DNA of 64,000 bases from Porticoccaceae bacterium. GTDB lineage: Bacteria; Pseudomonadota; Gammaproteobacteria; Pseudomonadales; Porticoccaceae. A model generated the notes under the pieces. That model was not told the origin of the DNA. It saw only the letters and a list, made by a program, of their open reading frames with translations, and ran no database searches. The stretch lies in assembly GCA_029252555.1 (NCBI GenBank), contig JAQXBF010000004.1, positions 29,246 to 93,245 of the forward strand, in the 5' to 3' direction. A program made the position numbers and the translations under genes. Shown in pieces: positions 26,828 to 36,591 of the stretch (positions are counted from its first letter, which is position 1; each line of letters opens with the position of its first letter).

Positions 26828-27790
26828 TTACTCTGTCTCTGAATTAAGCTGGTGGGCTAGGCTCTCTGTTGCTGAAATTAGCGCGTCAGTGATGCCGGGC
26901 TCGCTGGAGGAATGGCCTGCATCGGCTATAACTTTTAGTCGCGCCTCCGGCCAGGCTTCGCTGAGAGCAAAGGCCTGGTTAACCGGGCAGACCATATCGT
27001 AGCGGCCATGCACTATGGTGCCGGGAATATTCTTAAGTTTATGGGCGTTGTCTGTGAGCTGATTAGGTTTGAGGAACGCCTTGTTAATAAAAAAGTGCGC
27101 CTCAATTCGGGCCATAGCCATAGCCATATGAGGGTTGGCGAAATGATCTACCAGAGCATCGTTGGTATGCAGCGTTGCACAGCGACCCTCCCAGACAGAC
27201 CAAGCCTTGGCTGCGGCCATGCGCTCTATCTCGTTCTCGCCAGTAAGGCGCGCATAATAGGCTGATAGCATATCGCCGCGCTCGGCTTCTGGTATCACCT
27301 GAAGGTACTGTTCCCAGTAGTCGGGGAAAACACTGCTCGCGCCCTGCTGGTAAAACCACTGAATATCTTCATCGCGACAGAGGAAAATACCTCTCAATAT
27401 CAACCCGCGCACCAGCTCTGGATACTGCTCGGCATAGGCTAAGCCCAACGTCGACCCCCAGGACCCACCAAACACAACCCAGCGATCAATACCTAACTTC
27501 TTACGGATGGTTTCGATATCTTCAATAAGCGCAACGGTATTGTTATCTTCAAGGCGAGCATGGGGTGTTGACTGGCCAGCACCCCGTTGATCAAACAGAA
27601 TAATGCGATATTTATCTGGGTCAAAAAAGCAGCGATCTGTAGTTCTAGTGCCACCACCGGGCCCACCATGAACAAATAGCACAGGTATGCCCTCTGGCTT
27701 GCCGGACTCCTCCACATACAGCACATGGGGTGCGGTGACTTCTATACTGTGGGTCTCGTAGGGGCGTATGGCTGGAAACGCTTTTCTCAT
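26828..27790 (-). CDS. pip: Proline iminopeptidase
   Basis: An alpha/beta-hydrolase (S33) that removes N-terminal proline from peptides. The oxyanion HGGPGGG is at 41-47, the nucleophile S110 lies in GGSWGS, and GRYDMVCP and AGHS near the end provide the Asp and His. The 320-residue length is standard. It is paired with dtd, two bases apart. Confidence 0.93.
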   Translation of the reverse strand: MRKAFPAIRPYETHSIEVTAPHVLYVEESGKPEGIPVLFVHGGPGGGTRTTDRCFFDPDKYRIILFDQRGAGQSTPHARLEDNNTVALIEDIETIRKKLGIDRWVVFGGSWGSTLGLAYAEQYPELVRGLILRGIFLCRDEDIQWFYQQGASSVFPDYWEQYLQVIPEAERGDMLSAYYARLTGENEIERMAAAKAWSVWEGRCATLHTNDALVDHFANPHMAMAMARIEAHFFINKAFLKPNQLTDNAHKLKNIPGTIVHGRYDMVCPVNQAFALSEAWPEARLKVIADAGHSSSEPGITDALISATESLAHQLNSETE

Positions 27791-27960
27791 TAACCTTGGT
27801 TCCTTTTGGTGATGGTTTGGCGGTACTTTTTCTAAGTGTTTGGCCTAAGTGTCTGGTTAAAGTGCCTGCTAGTCAGGATAATATAGACAACATCAATCAA
27901 CTAGACTAGTTTTAAGCAGCCATTATCCACCGGCCATTAAGCCAAGACTGAGGAAGTCCT

Positions 27961-28530
27961 ATGACTGAACCTGTTCGCTGTATCTGGTGCGGAAATGAAC
28001 CGCTCTACCAAGCCTACCACGATACAGAATGGGGTCTACCCTGCCGAGATGATAAAAAGCTCTTTGAGTTTGTCTTGCTGGAGGGTGCTCAGGCAGGGCT
28101 GTCTTGGATCACCATACTACGCAAGCGAGAGAATTATAGAAAAGCCTTCGCTGACTTTAACGTGGCAAAGGTGGCGGCCTTTACTGACGCGGATGTGGAG
28201 CGCTGCGTTGAGGATGCAGGCATTGTGCGCAATCTTTTAAAAATTAATAGTGCTGTGTCCAATGCGCGCTGCTTTATGGAGGTGCAGGCTGAGTTTGGAC
28301 GTTTTAGTGACTATTTTTGGGGATATGTCGACGGGGAGCCTCTTGTTAATCACTGGAAGGCTCATTCACAGATACCCGAATCCACGGCATTATCAGATTG
28401 CATCAGCAAAGATATGAAGAAGCGCGGTTTTAAATTTTTTGGCACCACCATTTGCTATGCCTATATGCAGGCCATGGGTGTTGTTAATGATCACACTACT
28501 GACTGCTATCGCCACAGAAAATGCCAGTAA
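27961..28530 (+). CDS. tag: DNA-3-methyladenine glycosylase I
   Basis: A base-excision repair enzyme that removes 3-methyladenine. The 189-residue protein has the N-terminal CxWC (C7, C10), YHDTEWG, and the C-terminal HTTDC block that completes the zinc site known in E. coli Tag. The helix-hairpin-helix fold fits the length. It is convergent with a decayed GGDEF gene. Confidence 0.95.
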   Translation: MTEPVRCIWCGNEPLYQAYHDTEWGLPCRDDKKLFEFVLLEGAQAGLSWITILRKRENYRKAFADFNVAKVAAFTDADVERCVEDAGIVRNLLKINSAVSNARCFMEVQAEFGRFSDYFWGYVDGEPLVNHWKAHSQIPESTALSDCISKDMKKRGFKFFGTTICYAYMQAMGVVNDHTTDCYRHRKCQ

Positions 28531-28537
28531 GCCTGGC

Positions 28538-29355
28538 TTAGCCCAGCACAACCATATCGCGGCCCATATGCTTGGCCTGATAGAGCCCGTTTTCTGCGGT
28601 CGACATCAGGTCATCGACCCCAGTGCATTTATCAATCTAAGCCACGCCTACACTGAGTGAAATCCTCAGTTTATCGCTCTGGGCTTCAATCTCAATTTCG
28701 ATCGCCCTAGTGCGCAAGCGTTCAGCAATATTCACTGCAACTTCAGAGTTAGCCGTGGGCAGCAAGATCATAAATTCATTGCCCCCCAGCGTGCCGCCAC
28801 ATCATGGGCAATTTCATCGACATGGGAAGAGAGGTCTTTAAATTTGGCCAAGCTGTCAAAGCGCGAGTTATACATGGCTACGGCAAAGGCGGCCAAAATA
28901 GCGTATGAGGAAAGAAATCTCACCACCACGGTATCGCCGTAACCTGAGACCTCAAAAGGCATGGCGCCGCCAAACATAATCCAGACTACGGCGGTTAAGA
29001 GTAGGATGAGCATGCCAAGGCTCTGGCGATGATCAAAGGCGCCCACCAATACTGGCACCACAGTCAAACACCACGTGAGGGCCGTTGCGTCAGATGCTCC
29101 CAGCAACAGAGAGAAGAAGCCAACAAATAACTTGCTGGCCAGCAGGATTCTGGCGAGGCGGCGCTGTACAAAAATATAAAATATACCTAGGGCGGCAATC
29201 AATGCGCCGGCGATAGCGAGATAGAAAGTGGCCAGGCCCATTTCACCTTGACGGTAGGAGTAAAAGGCGAACATAACGGCGATAATTTCGTGGGCCATCA
29301 ATCAAAACAACAGAAATCCGCCGGTGACTGAATCCTTGTTATCCTTCTTGGACAT
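28538..29355 (-). pseudogene. Broken membrane-bound GGDEF (diguanylate cyclase-like) gene
   Basis: From ATG 29355 the frame reads 17 codons and hits TGA, then continues in the same frame into five or so membrane helices (to about 28870). It jumps to the middle of a GGDEF domain, so the first part of that domain (the usual D-x-L-T-x-L-x-N-R region) is missing. A frameshift near 28785 leads to LGGNEFMILLP, with GGDEF altered to GGNEF. A TAG at about 28640 interrupts SVGVA before a normal end (AENGLYQAKHMGRD) at 28538. Two stops, one frameshift, one internal deletion and a mutated active site make it non-functional. Confidence 0.8.
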
Positions 29356-29436
29356 ACTTCGACTTCGATGCACTATTCACTAAATAATAGTTCACAGACT
29401 CATAGAAATCGAAGTTTACCCTGATAAATCAGAGAC

Positions 29437-31248
29437 TTATTTTGGCGCGCGTTTGCGTAAGGTCTCAGTCAGAAGTTTTTTACGTAGACGGATGCTCTGA
29501 GGAGTCACTTCCACCAACTCATCGTCTTCAATAAATTCAAGAGCCTGCTCAAGGGTATGCTTGATTGGCGGCACCAGAGTCAGAGCTTCGTCAGTACCTG
29601 AAGCGCGTACATTAGTCAGCTGCTTGCCTTTAATCGGGTTGACCACAAGGTCGTTGCCACGGCTGTGAATGCCGACAATCTGCCCTTCGTAAACATCAAT
29701 AGCATGACCCAGAAATAAACGGCCACGAGCCTGAATATTAAACAGGGCAAAAGCTGCAGTCTTGCCTTTAACCATGCTTACCAGAGCACCATTTTGACGG
29801 CTGTGCGCTTCACCTTCTTTTAAAGGGCCATAATGATCAAAGACGCTAGTCATAATTCCCGAACCAGAGGTCAGGGTCAGGAAGGCGCCACGGAACCCAA
29901 TCAGTCCGCGAGAAGGAATCATAAACTCTAGGCGCACACGACCTTTACCGTCTGGCTCCATATTGGTCATTTCGCCTTTGCGAATACCAAGCTCTTCCAT
30001 TACCGAGCCCTGGTGCTGATCTTCTACATCAATAACAACCTGCTCGTAGGGTTCCTGAACGCTGCCATTGACCACTTTAGTCACTACTTCTGGGCGTGAA
30101 ACACCCATTTCGAAACCTTCGCGGCGCATGGTTTCAATCAGTACAGACAGGTGAAGTTCGCCACGGCCTGAAACGATAAATTTATCGGGAGAGTCGCCCT
30201 GCTTAACGCGCAGGGCCACGTTGTGAATCAACTCTTGCTCAAGGCGGTCTTTAATGTTTCTGGTGGTAACGTACTTGCCTTCCAGGCCAGCGAACGGGGA
30301 GTTATTGACGATAAATGTCATGCTCACTGTTGGCTCATCAACGCTGAGTGCTGGCAGTGCTTCAATATTATCTGGGTCGCAAAGGGTATCTGAGATACCG
30401 AGGCCATCGATGCCATTAATACAGACAATATCACCGGCTTCTGCCAACTCAGTTTCCACCTGATCAAGCCCCAAATAGCCTTTAACATTTAGGACCTTGC
30501 CCTTCCGCTCTTTTTCGTCAGAGGATTTAATGACCACCTGCTGCCCCGGCTTCAAAATGCCTCTGGTGATGCGGCCTACACCGATAACACCAACATAGCT
30601 GTCATAGGCCAGTGCCGAAATCTGCATTTGGAATGGGCCGCTAATATCAACCTTGGGAGCGGGGACATCAGCAACAATCATTTCATACAGAGGCGTCATA
30701 TCCTCCGCCATATTGTCAGAATCAGTTCCAGCGATGCCGTTTAGGGCTGACGCATAGATAACAGGGAAGTCGAGCTGTTCGTCGGTAGCGCCAAGGCTAT
30801 CAAACAGATCAAAAACTTGATCCATTACCCAGTCTGGGCGAGCGCCGGGGCGGTCAACCTTGTTGATAACAACAATCGGGCGCAACCCCTGCTCAAACGC
30901 TTTAGAGGTTACAAACCGCGTCTGAGGCATAGGGCCATCAACCGCATCAACCAAAAGCAGTACTGAGTCGACCATCGACAGAACACGCTCTACCTCACCA
31001 CCGAAATCGGCGTGTCCTGGGGTATCTACGATATTGATGCGGTAGTCATTCCATTTGATCGCAGTGTTCTTGGCGAGGATGGTAATACCGCGTTCTTTCT
31101 CCTGATCGTTGGAGTCCATCAGTCGCTCGGAACCAACGTCCTTGCGATCGAGAGTTCCTGACTGGCTCAGAAGTTTATCAACCAGAGTTGTTTTACCGTG
31201 GTCAACGTGGGCGATGATTGCAATATTACGCAAGTTTTCAATGGACAT
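29437..31248 (-). CDS. typA: Ribosome-associated translational GTPase TypA/BipA
   Basis: An EF-G-like GTPase acting on 50S assembly and stress adaptation. The 603 residues contain G1 [21 protein letters not shown] (G3) and NKVDRPGA (G4), then domains II, III, V and the BipA-specific C-terminal domain. It is a single-gene unit lying between two decayed c-di-GMP genes. Confidence 0.97.
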   Translation of the reverse strand: MSIENLRNIAIIAHVDHGKTTLVDKLLSQSGTLDRKDVGSERLMDSNDQEKERGITILAKNTAIKWNDYRINIVDTPGHADFGGEVERVLSMVDSVLLLVDAVDGPMPQTRFVTSKAFEQGLRPIVVINKVDRPGARPDWVMDQVFDLFDSLGATDEQLDFPVIYASALNGIAGTDSDNMAEDMTPLYEMIVADVPAPKVDISGPFQMQISALAYDSYVGVIGVGRITRGILKPGQQVVIKSSDEKERKGKVLNVKGYLGLDQVETELAEAGDIVCINGIDGLGISDTLCDPDNIEALPALSVDEPTVSMTFIVNNSPFAGLEGKYVTTRNIKDRLEQELIHNVALRVKQGDSPDKFIVSGRGELHLSVLIETMRREGFEMGVSRPEVVTKVVNGSVQEPYEQVVIDVEDQHQGSVMEELGIRKGEMTNMEPDGKGRVRLEFMIPSRGLIGFRGAFLTLTSGSGIMTSVFDHYGPLKEGEAHSRQNGALVSMVKGKTAAFALFNIQARGRLFLGHAIDVYEGQIVGIHSRGNDLVVNPIKGKQLTNVRASGTDEALTLVPPIKHTLEQALEFIEDDELVEVTPQSIRLRKKLLTETLRKRAPK

Positions 31249-31325
31249 TGGGGTACCTAAGTTTACCGCACAGGGCGAAAAAGCCGCGATTATACGAGAA
31301 TCTACAGGAACTGCTACCGATCTTT

Positions 31326-32339
31326 TTAGCTGGAGGAGCCGTCCGCTGAAGCAGGAGAGTTACGTTCAATCAACATTCGGTTAAAGGAAGTAGGTGGAGA
31401 TGGGGGTGCGATAAGGTTTCCCTGCAGAAATTGGCAGCTGAGATCAAGCAGCTGGTGGTGAATAATGGGCTCTTCAACACAGGGGGAAAAGCATTTTAAC
31501 CCCACAGATTTGGTGCGTTCCACCAGTGCTTTCACCAAATTCCATGAGCCTTCAATCTCAGTTGACTCGGCCATTAAGCGATAGGATATGCGAATGGCTT
31601 CAACCTGCAGTTTTCGGAGTTTTCGCAATGGCAGGCTCCAGTAGCCGATATTGTCAACCAGCAATCCACAGCCGAGCTCGTGAAGCCTTTCTACTTGTAG
31701 CTTCAATGAGCTACTTATTTTCGCTAGACATTCAGTTTGCAGGCCAAACATAAACATCCGCGGCTTTACCCCATGTTTAAGCATAATTTCTTGCACCTGG
31801 AGAATAAAAGGGGGGTGCTCTAGCTCACGCAAACTCTGGGTGAAGAGAATACGCTGTTGGTTTTGCCAGATTCCCTGACTGCGCCAAAGATTAATCTGCT
31901 TGCAGGTAGAAGCCCGGGCAGGCCATGGAGACAATAATGATGATGGTGCTGATTAGAATAGCGTCCTGCACCGGTGCACCATTGATAAACATTGGCGCCG
32001 CGAGGCCCCAAAATAGAGCACAAACAGCGATTGAGGCGAAAGCCGTAGTTTGGGTTTTGGCGCGGGGTGAGACACAAAGCCATACAAGCAAATAGCACAG
32101 CCCCAAACTGCCCATCCAGATGCTCGCAAAAAGTTGAATTCAGTGCCAAACCTAACCAAAAGAAGGCCCAGACCGGCAATAATAGACAGAGCCACACTAG
32201 TGCCTAGATGGGTGACAATGGTTTGGTTTAGCTCAAATTTTACAGACTGATCTGAAGGTGAAGAGCTAGCGGTAGCGGCGTCCATGCGCTCACCGAGATC
32301 TGACTCATTGTTCGTCATCAGCTGTACCTTTCGGCTCAT
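31326..32339 (-). pseudogene. Broken membrane-bound EAL-domain gene
   Basis: Three overlapping frames piece together: an N-terminal soluble part and membrane helices from 32339 (or the better-placed ATG 32318), a shift near 32115 into a frame with more helices (to 31891), and a third frame to 31326. The third frame resembles only the C-terminal half of an EAL phosphodiesterase domain (LLVDNIGYWSLPLRKLRKLQVEAIRIS, then VEEPIIHHQLLDL and QGNLIAPP). The E-A-L motif itself and the first half of the domain are missing, and the DDFG block reads DNIG. Two frame changes and an internal deletion indicate a dead gene. Confidence 0.72.
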
Positions 32340-32456
32340 TTATGACTTAACCTAATTCTCGATACTTAAATATTGTTGATAATGCTAAAAAATGGGCACC
32401 AATCACCATAATACTGTGATTTACCTCCCATTTTTGGTCTATAGTTCCCAAATAGC

Positions 32457-32684
32457 CTAGGTTTTGGCGATAAAAACGGCAACCTGTTCAAAACCTTTGT
32501 CACGCATAAGCTGGGCCTGAAGGCGACTCATAATGCCCTTGCTACAATAGAGCCGATATTTTTTTTGAGGGTCCAGCTCTCTTAGCCTCTGTTCGAGGTT
32601 AAAGAAGGGGATGCAAAGAATCTGGTTGTCTGGCAACGAAATTGGTTTGGCGTCAATTTCTCCTGGGTGGCGCACATCAATCAA
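32457..32684 (-). pseudogene. thiI: thiI relic: C-terminal rhodanese domain only
   Basis: The ORF matches the C-terminal rhodanese domain of ThiI: ILIDVRHPGEIDAKP, IPFFNLEQRL, and the active loop YCSKGIMSRLQA with the Cys retained. THUMP and ATP-pyrophosphatase domains are absent. The frame is open upstream to about 32752 (with ISQLALGD, also ThiI-like), but the only in-frame start candidate seen is TTG 32684 with a poor ribosome site. Position between typA and glnA agrees with the typA-thiI-glnA neighbourhood of pseudomonads. It is either a fragment under decay or an expressed minimal rhodanese; the intact Cys loop leaves the second open. Confidence 0.7.
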
Positions 32685-32896
32685 AATATCGCCCAGGGCT
32701 AGCTGGGAGATATGCTTTATAGTGCCAGTTCTAGAGGAAGCGATAATAAAGCCCTCAAATCATTTAGCGACCTAAGTTTAATGGGGCACAGTTTGAGATT
32801 GCCAAAAATACAAAAACCGCGGGAAAAGATGACAGCAGTCATCGAGGTGGGCATTATACCGATGCGGCTCATAATAATACTATTCGAAATCAAAAT

Positions 32897-32913
32897 CGCA
32901 CCGTATAGGTGCA
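32897..32913. promoter_or_regulatory. NtrC binding site 1 (glnA)
   Basis: GCACC (32898-32902) and GGTGC (32908-32912) are separated by 5 bases: a full match to the NtrC consensus GCACC-N5-GGTGC. It lies about 160 bases before the predicted transcription start. Confidence 0.8.
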
Positions 32914-32927
32914 CATCTTGCGAATAA

Positions 32928-32943
32928 GCCCCATTTTGGTGCA
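32928..32943. promoter_or_regulatory. NtrC binding site 2 (glnA)
   Basis: GCCCC (32928-32932) and GGTGC (32938-32942) with a 5-base spacer match the NtrC consensus at 9 of 10 positions. The centre is 30 bases, three helical turns, from site 1, the face-of-helix arrangement of the E. coli glnA enhancer. Confidence 0.7.
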
Positions 32944-33040
32944 TTTGTTATTGCTTGTAGTGGTCGCTATAGAGAGCACTTTGTTGCCTTAGCCGCAGTG
33001 GTGGTGGCGCTTTGAGTGCCTGACGTATCTTGTGGTTCAT

Positions 33041-33056
33041 TGGCATGACTATTGCT
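33041..33056 (+). promoter_or_regulatory. Sigma-54 promoter of glnA
   Basis: TGGCATG (33041-33047), four bases, then TTGCT (33052-33056). GG and GC are 10 bases apart as required at -24/-12. With the NtrC sites upstream this is a convincing RpoN promoter; transcription should begin near 33067. Confidence 0.85.
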
Positions 33057-33160
33057 ATCTTAATAGAGGAAAAAAACATTATTAACCAAGTCAGACCGGT
33101 TTCAATGCGCCGACTGACTTTTTAATCAAAAGCATTACTGATTCCATAGTGGAGGAAACA

Positions 33161-34567
33161 ATGTCTGAAAAGACTCTAAATCTGATTAAAGATAGTGAAG
33201 CTCGTTGGGTTGACCTTCGATTCACTGACACCAAAGGTAAAGAGCAGCACGTATCGATTCCTATCGGTGAAGTTGGCGAAGACTTTTTTGTCGAAGGTAA
33301 AATGTTTGACGGTTCGTCTATTGCTGGTTGGAAGGGCATTAACGAATCAGACATGATCCTGATGCCAGATGACAGCACTGCGATGCTGGATCCCTTCACT
33401 GATGAGCCAACAGTTATCGTCCGATGTGGCATCGTTGAGCCTTCCACTATGCAGGGCTATGAGCGCGATCCACGGTCCATCGCCGAGCGCGCTGAGAAAT
33501 ACCTTGCGTCTACTGGCCTGGGCGACACTGCCTACTTTGGCCCGGAGCCCGAGTTCTTCGTGTTTGACGATATCAAATGGGGTGCCGACATGAGCGGTAA
33601 CTTCTACAAAATTAACTCTGACGAAGCCGCATGGTCCTCTTCAATGGAACTAGCCGATGGCAACATGGGTCACCGTCCCGGTGTTAAAGGCGGTTACTTC
33701 CCCGTACCACCAGTTGATAGCCTGCACGATCTGCGTGCTGCTATGTGTGGTGCTATGGAGCAGATGGGCCTTGAGGTAGAAGTGCATCACCACGAAGTGG
33801 GTACTGCTGGTCAGTGTGAGATCGGTATCCGTTTTGACACATTGGTTAAGAAAGCTGACCAGGTTCAGATTCTTAAATACTGTGTACACAATGTAGCTCA
33901 CGCCTATGGCAAGACTGCGACCTTTATGCCTAAGCCAATCGTTGGTGACAACGGTTCTGGTATGCACTGCCACATGTCTTTCTCTAAAGGCGGCGACAAC
34001 CAGTTTGCTGGCGATGCCTATGCGGGTCTGAGCGAAACTGCTCTGTACTATATTGGCGGTATTATCAAGCATGCCAAAGCGCTTAACGCCTTTGCCAATG
34101 CATCTACTAACTCTTACAAGCGTCTGATCCCAGGCTTTGAAGCCCCAGTAATGTTGGCTTACTCAGCGCGCAACCGTTCAGCGGCGATTCGTATCCCTTA
34201 CGTTTCAAGCCCGCGCGGCAAGCGAGTTGAAGTCCGTTTTGGCGATCCAACGGCCAACCCATACCTGATGTTTGCTTCAATGCTGATGGCTGGTCTGGAC
34301 GGCATCAAGCACAAGATGCACCCTGGCGACGCAGCGGACAAAGATCTCTACGATCTGCCCGCTGAAGAAGCTGCAGCTATTCCACAGGTTGCTGGTAGCC
34401 TGCGTGAATCGCTGGACGCATTGGATGGTGATCGCGAGTTCTTGACTGCCGGCGGTGTCTTCACCGACGATATGATCGACGCGTTTATCGAACTGAAGAT
34501 GGAAGAAGTCTACCGTGTTGAGCACACCACTCACCCGGTTGAGTTCGATATGTACTACAGCTGCTAA
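33161..34567 (+). CDS. glnA: Glutamine synthetase type I
   Basis: Makes glutamine from glutamate and ammonia as a dodecamer. The 468 residues agree with the GSI-beta type. [10 protein letters not shown] is the N-terminal signature, [14 protein letters not shown] the ATP-binding block, and KDLYDLP the adenylylation tyrosine site. The start was set at ATG 33161 because GGAGG lies at 33151-33155; a GTG at 33149 overlaps that very site. Transcription is predicted from a sigma-54/NtrC promoter upstream, and a strong terminator follows. Confidence 0.97.
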   Translation: MSEKTLNLIKDSEARWVDLRFTDTKGKEQHVSIPIGEVGEDFFVEGKMFDGSSIAGWKGINESDMILMPDDSTAMLDPFTDEPTVIVRCGIVEPSTMQGYERDPRSIAERAEKYLASTGLGDTAYFGPEPEFFVFDDIKWGADMSGNFYKINSDEAAWSSSMELADGNMGHRPGVKGGYFPVPPVDSLHDLRAAMCGAMEQMGLEVEVHHHEVGTAGQCEIGIRFDTLVKKADQVQILKYCVHNVAHAYGKTATFMPKPIVGDNGSGMHCHMSFSKGGDNQFAGDAYAGLSETALYYIGGIIKHAKALNAFANASTNSYKRLIPGFEAPVMLAYSARNRSAAIRIPYVSSPRGKRVEVRFGDPTANPYLMFASMLMAGLDGIKHKMHPGDAADKDLYDLPAEEAAAIPQVAGSLRESLDALDGDREFLTAGGVFTDDMIDAFIELKMEEVYRVEHTTHPVEFDMYYSC

Positions 34568-34605
34568 GACCTTAGCACCAGCTGTGTTACAGCAAAATCG
34601 GACAG

Positions 34606-34636
34606 GCCCGTCATTCTTGGAATGGCGGGCTTTTTC
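34606..34636 (+). terminator. Rho-independent terminator of glnA
   Basis: An 11-bp stem (GCCCGTCATTC 34606-34616 with GAATGGCGGGC 34620-34630, one G-T wobble) with a 3-base loop, followed by five T. Confidence 0.9.
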
Positions 34637-34715
34637 TTTGTATGCTATTTTTTTAATATAGGTCTAATCTTTAAGTGATGGTTATGCGCAGCCCGCGACT
34701 TTAAAGGAGATTTGT

Positions 34716-35245
34716 ATGGGAATGAGATATTTAATGATTGCTTTGCTCAGCTTGCCCGCTCTAGGAGAGGTGTACAAGGTAGTCGACGCTAACGGCAACA
34801 TTACCTATACAGACCAGCCACAGGCCGATACTCAAATCGCACCACTGGCATTGCCGCCTCTGAATAAAATACCAGCGGCAGAGTTGCCCCAAGCTAGGGA
34901 AGCCAAAGATACCGACGGTCAGGAAAATATTCAGCCGCAACATTTACGGGTTACAGCAGCGCCTATATTGCCTCCCCCGCGCATGACGAGGTAATCCCTA
35001 ACCAACAGCGCAACATTATTATTCAGCTATTGCTACAACCCCAACTTCAAGCTGGCCATAGGGTGCAATTTTGGCTAAATGGTCAGCTCCAGGGCGCCAC
35101 TGTCAGCGCCACGGTCTACCAAATGGATGATCTGGAGCGAGGCTCCCACCAGATTAGTGCTCAAATATAGGACTTACAGGGTAGAGCCCCTATTTCCCTT
35201 AAGCCAATCACTGTGCATGTGCAGCGCCACTTCAAACGCAAATAG
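34716..35245 (+). pseudogene. Frameshifted DUF4124-containing protein gene
   Basis: The N-terminal part (ATG 34716) has a signal-like segment and the DUF4124 core (VYKVVDANGNITYTDQP). After about 79 codons a one-base loss near 34950 moves the homologous reading into another frame (YSSAYIASPAHDEVI, then an Ig-like stretch ending at 35243-35245). That continuation is itself interrupted by TAG at about 35168. DUF4124 proteins next to glnA-ntrBC are common in pseudomonads, so the location is ancestral. A truncated 92-residue product ending at 34994 is possible but would lack the second domain. Confidence 0.75.
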
Positions 35246-35336
35246 AGCCCCCTGCTACTTAGTAGCCCCTCAAGCTGGCTAGTGACTTTATTATAGCTAA
35301 AGGCTTTAGTTGATTAATTATTAAATTAGCGCGCAT

Positions 35337-35353
35337 TGCACCAAAATGGTGCA
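35337..35353. promoter_or_regulatory. NtrC binding site before ntrB
   Basis: TGCACC (35337-35342), 5 bases, GGTGCA (35348-35353): a perfect 17-base palindrome matching the NtrC consensus, 160 bases before the ntrB start. In E. coli a similar site lets NtrC repress its own operon. Confidence 0.8.
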
Positions 35354-35513
35354 TAATTCTCAGTACAGCCTATTGCTCTCTCCGCTGCCTGCTCTACAGG
35401 CCCCAATAAATGGCTCATTTTTACGCCAGCGGTGGCTCAATATTGGCCTGTTTATTGCAAAGTTAAACAGATGCAAGCCCCAGGCTCTTTTAAGCAAACA
35501 GATTGTAGGACTT

Positions 35514-36590
35514 ATGACCTCAGATCAGTTACACAGATTATTGCTCGATAACCTCAATACTGCGGTGTTGTTGCTTAATGCCGATCTGGTTATTGACTAT
35601 ATCAACCCTGCGGCTGAGGCTTTGCTGCAAGTGAGCAGTCAAAGGCTATGTGGTTCTGATGCTACTGGTATCTTTGCTGATGCCAACATGTCTCTGCAAA
35701 CCCTAAAAGAAACCTTAGACAGCGGTAGCCCTCATACCCGTCGCCACGAATATTTGCGGGTGCCCAACTCTGAATCAGCACAGGTTGATTACACCATTAC
35801 CCCATTGGAGCTTAATAGCCGCGCCATGTTATTGATGGAAATGCAGCCTATTGATCGTTTCTTGAAAATCAATCGTGACGAAGCGTTGCTGTCTGTGCAC
35901 GACACCTCCAAAAGCTTGATTCGCGGGCTGGCCCACGAGATTAAAAACCCTCTTGGAGGCATCCGTGGGGCAGCTCAGTTACTGGATCAGATGATTGCCG
36001 AGCAGGGCCTTGATGGTGAGACACGAGAGCTGTGCCAGATTGTCACCACGGAAGCAGATCGACTGCGAAATCTTGTTGACCGCCTTCTCGGGCCCAATCA
36101 TTTGCCCCAGCTTGAGCGCCTGAGTATTCATGAAGTGACCGAGCACGTCGCCGCGTTACTTGAGGCCGAAACCCAGGGCAACCTGCAATTCATCCGTGAC
36201 TATGACCCCAGTATTCCCGATATTGAAGGGGATCGAGAGCAGCTGATTCAAGCGGTACTCAATGTGGCACGCAATGCCATGCAAGCGGTCATGGACTCTG
36301 CTCAGGCAGACCCGCAAATTATATTTCGTTCTCGGGTTCACCGAAGTTTCACTATTGCCGGGCAGCATCACAAAGTCATCTGCCGCTTAGAGATAATCGA
36401 CAATGGCCCAGGTGTCTCCGAAGAAATTAAAGAACGTATCTTTTTCCCTATGATCAGTGGGCGCAGCGAAGGTTCGGGCCTCGGCCTGACCATTGCACAA
36501 ACCGCGATTAATGGTCATCAGGGCATTATTGAATGTGAATCAGAAGCAGGGCGAACTTGCTTCTCTATATACCTACCGATAAAGGTTTAA
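35514..36590 (+). CDS. ntrB: Nitrogen regulation sensor kinase NtrB
   Basis: A cytoplasmic histidine kinase/phosphatase controlling NtrC in response to nitrogen status via PII. An N-terminal PAS domain (residues about 8-110), H141 in the H-box AHEIKNPLGG and a C-terminal ATPase with GRSEGSGLGL make up the protein. The start at ATG 35514 (358 residues, GGA nearby) was chosen because family members begin with this PAS segment. A longer frame starting at 35346 would begin inside an NtrC operator. One base separates it from ntrC. Confidence 0.93.
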   Translation: MTSDQLHRLLLDNLNTAVLLLNADLVIDYINPAAEALLQVSSQRLCGSDATGIFADANMSLQTLKETLDSGSPHTRRHEYLRVPNSESAQVDYTITPLELNSRAMLLMEMQPIDRFLKINRDEALLSVHDTSKSLIRGLAHEIKNPLGGIRGAAQLLDQMIAEQGLDGETRELCQIVTTEADRLRNLVDRLLGPNHLPQLERLSIHEVTEHVAALLEAETQGNLQFIRDYDPSIPDIEGDREQLIQAVLNVARNAMQAVMDSAQADPQIIFRSRVHRSFTIAGQHHKVICRLEIIDNGPGVSEEIKERIFFPMISGRSEGSGLGLTIAQTAINGHQGIIECESEAGRTCFSIYLPIKV

Positions 36591-36591
36591 T

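Larger units (their letters stand above)
32741..33160 (+). other. glnA upstream control region (420 bases without a gene)
   Basis: No convincing gene is present; the ORFs here lack homology and ribosome sites. The stretch holds two NtrC-type palindromes, a sigma-54 promoter and the glnA leader, each listed separately. Confidence 0.8.

Noticed and set aside
32717..32944. 75-codon minus-strand frame upstream of the thiI relic
   Set aside because: No similarity to the N-terminal or central ThiI domains and it overlaps the NtrC sites; treated as chance.
35346..35513. N-terminal extension of ntrB from ATG 35346
   Set aside because: The start lies in the NtrC palindrome, lacks a ribosome site and would add 56 residues not typical of NtrB.
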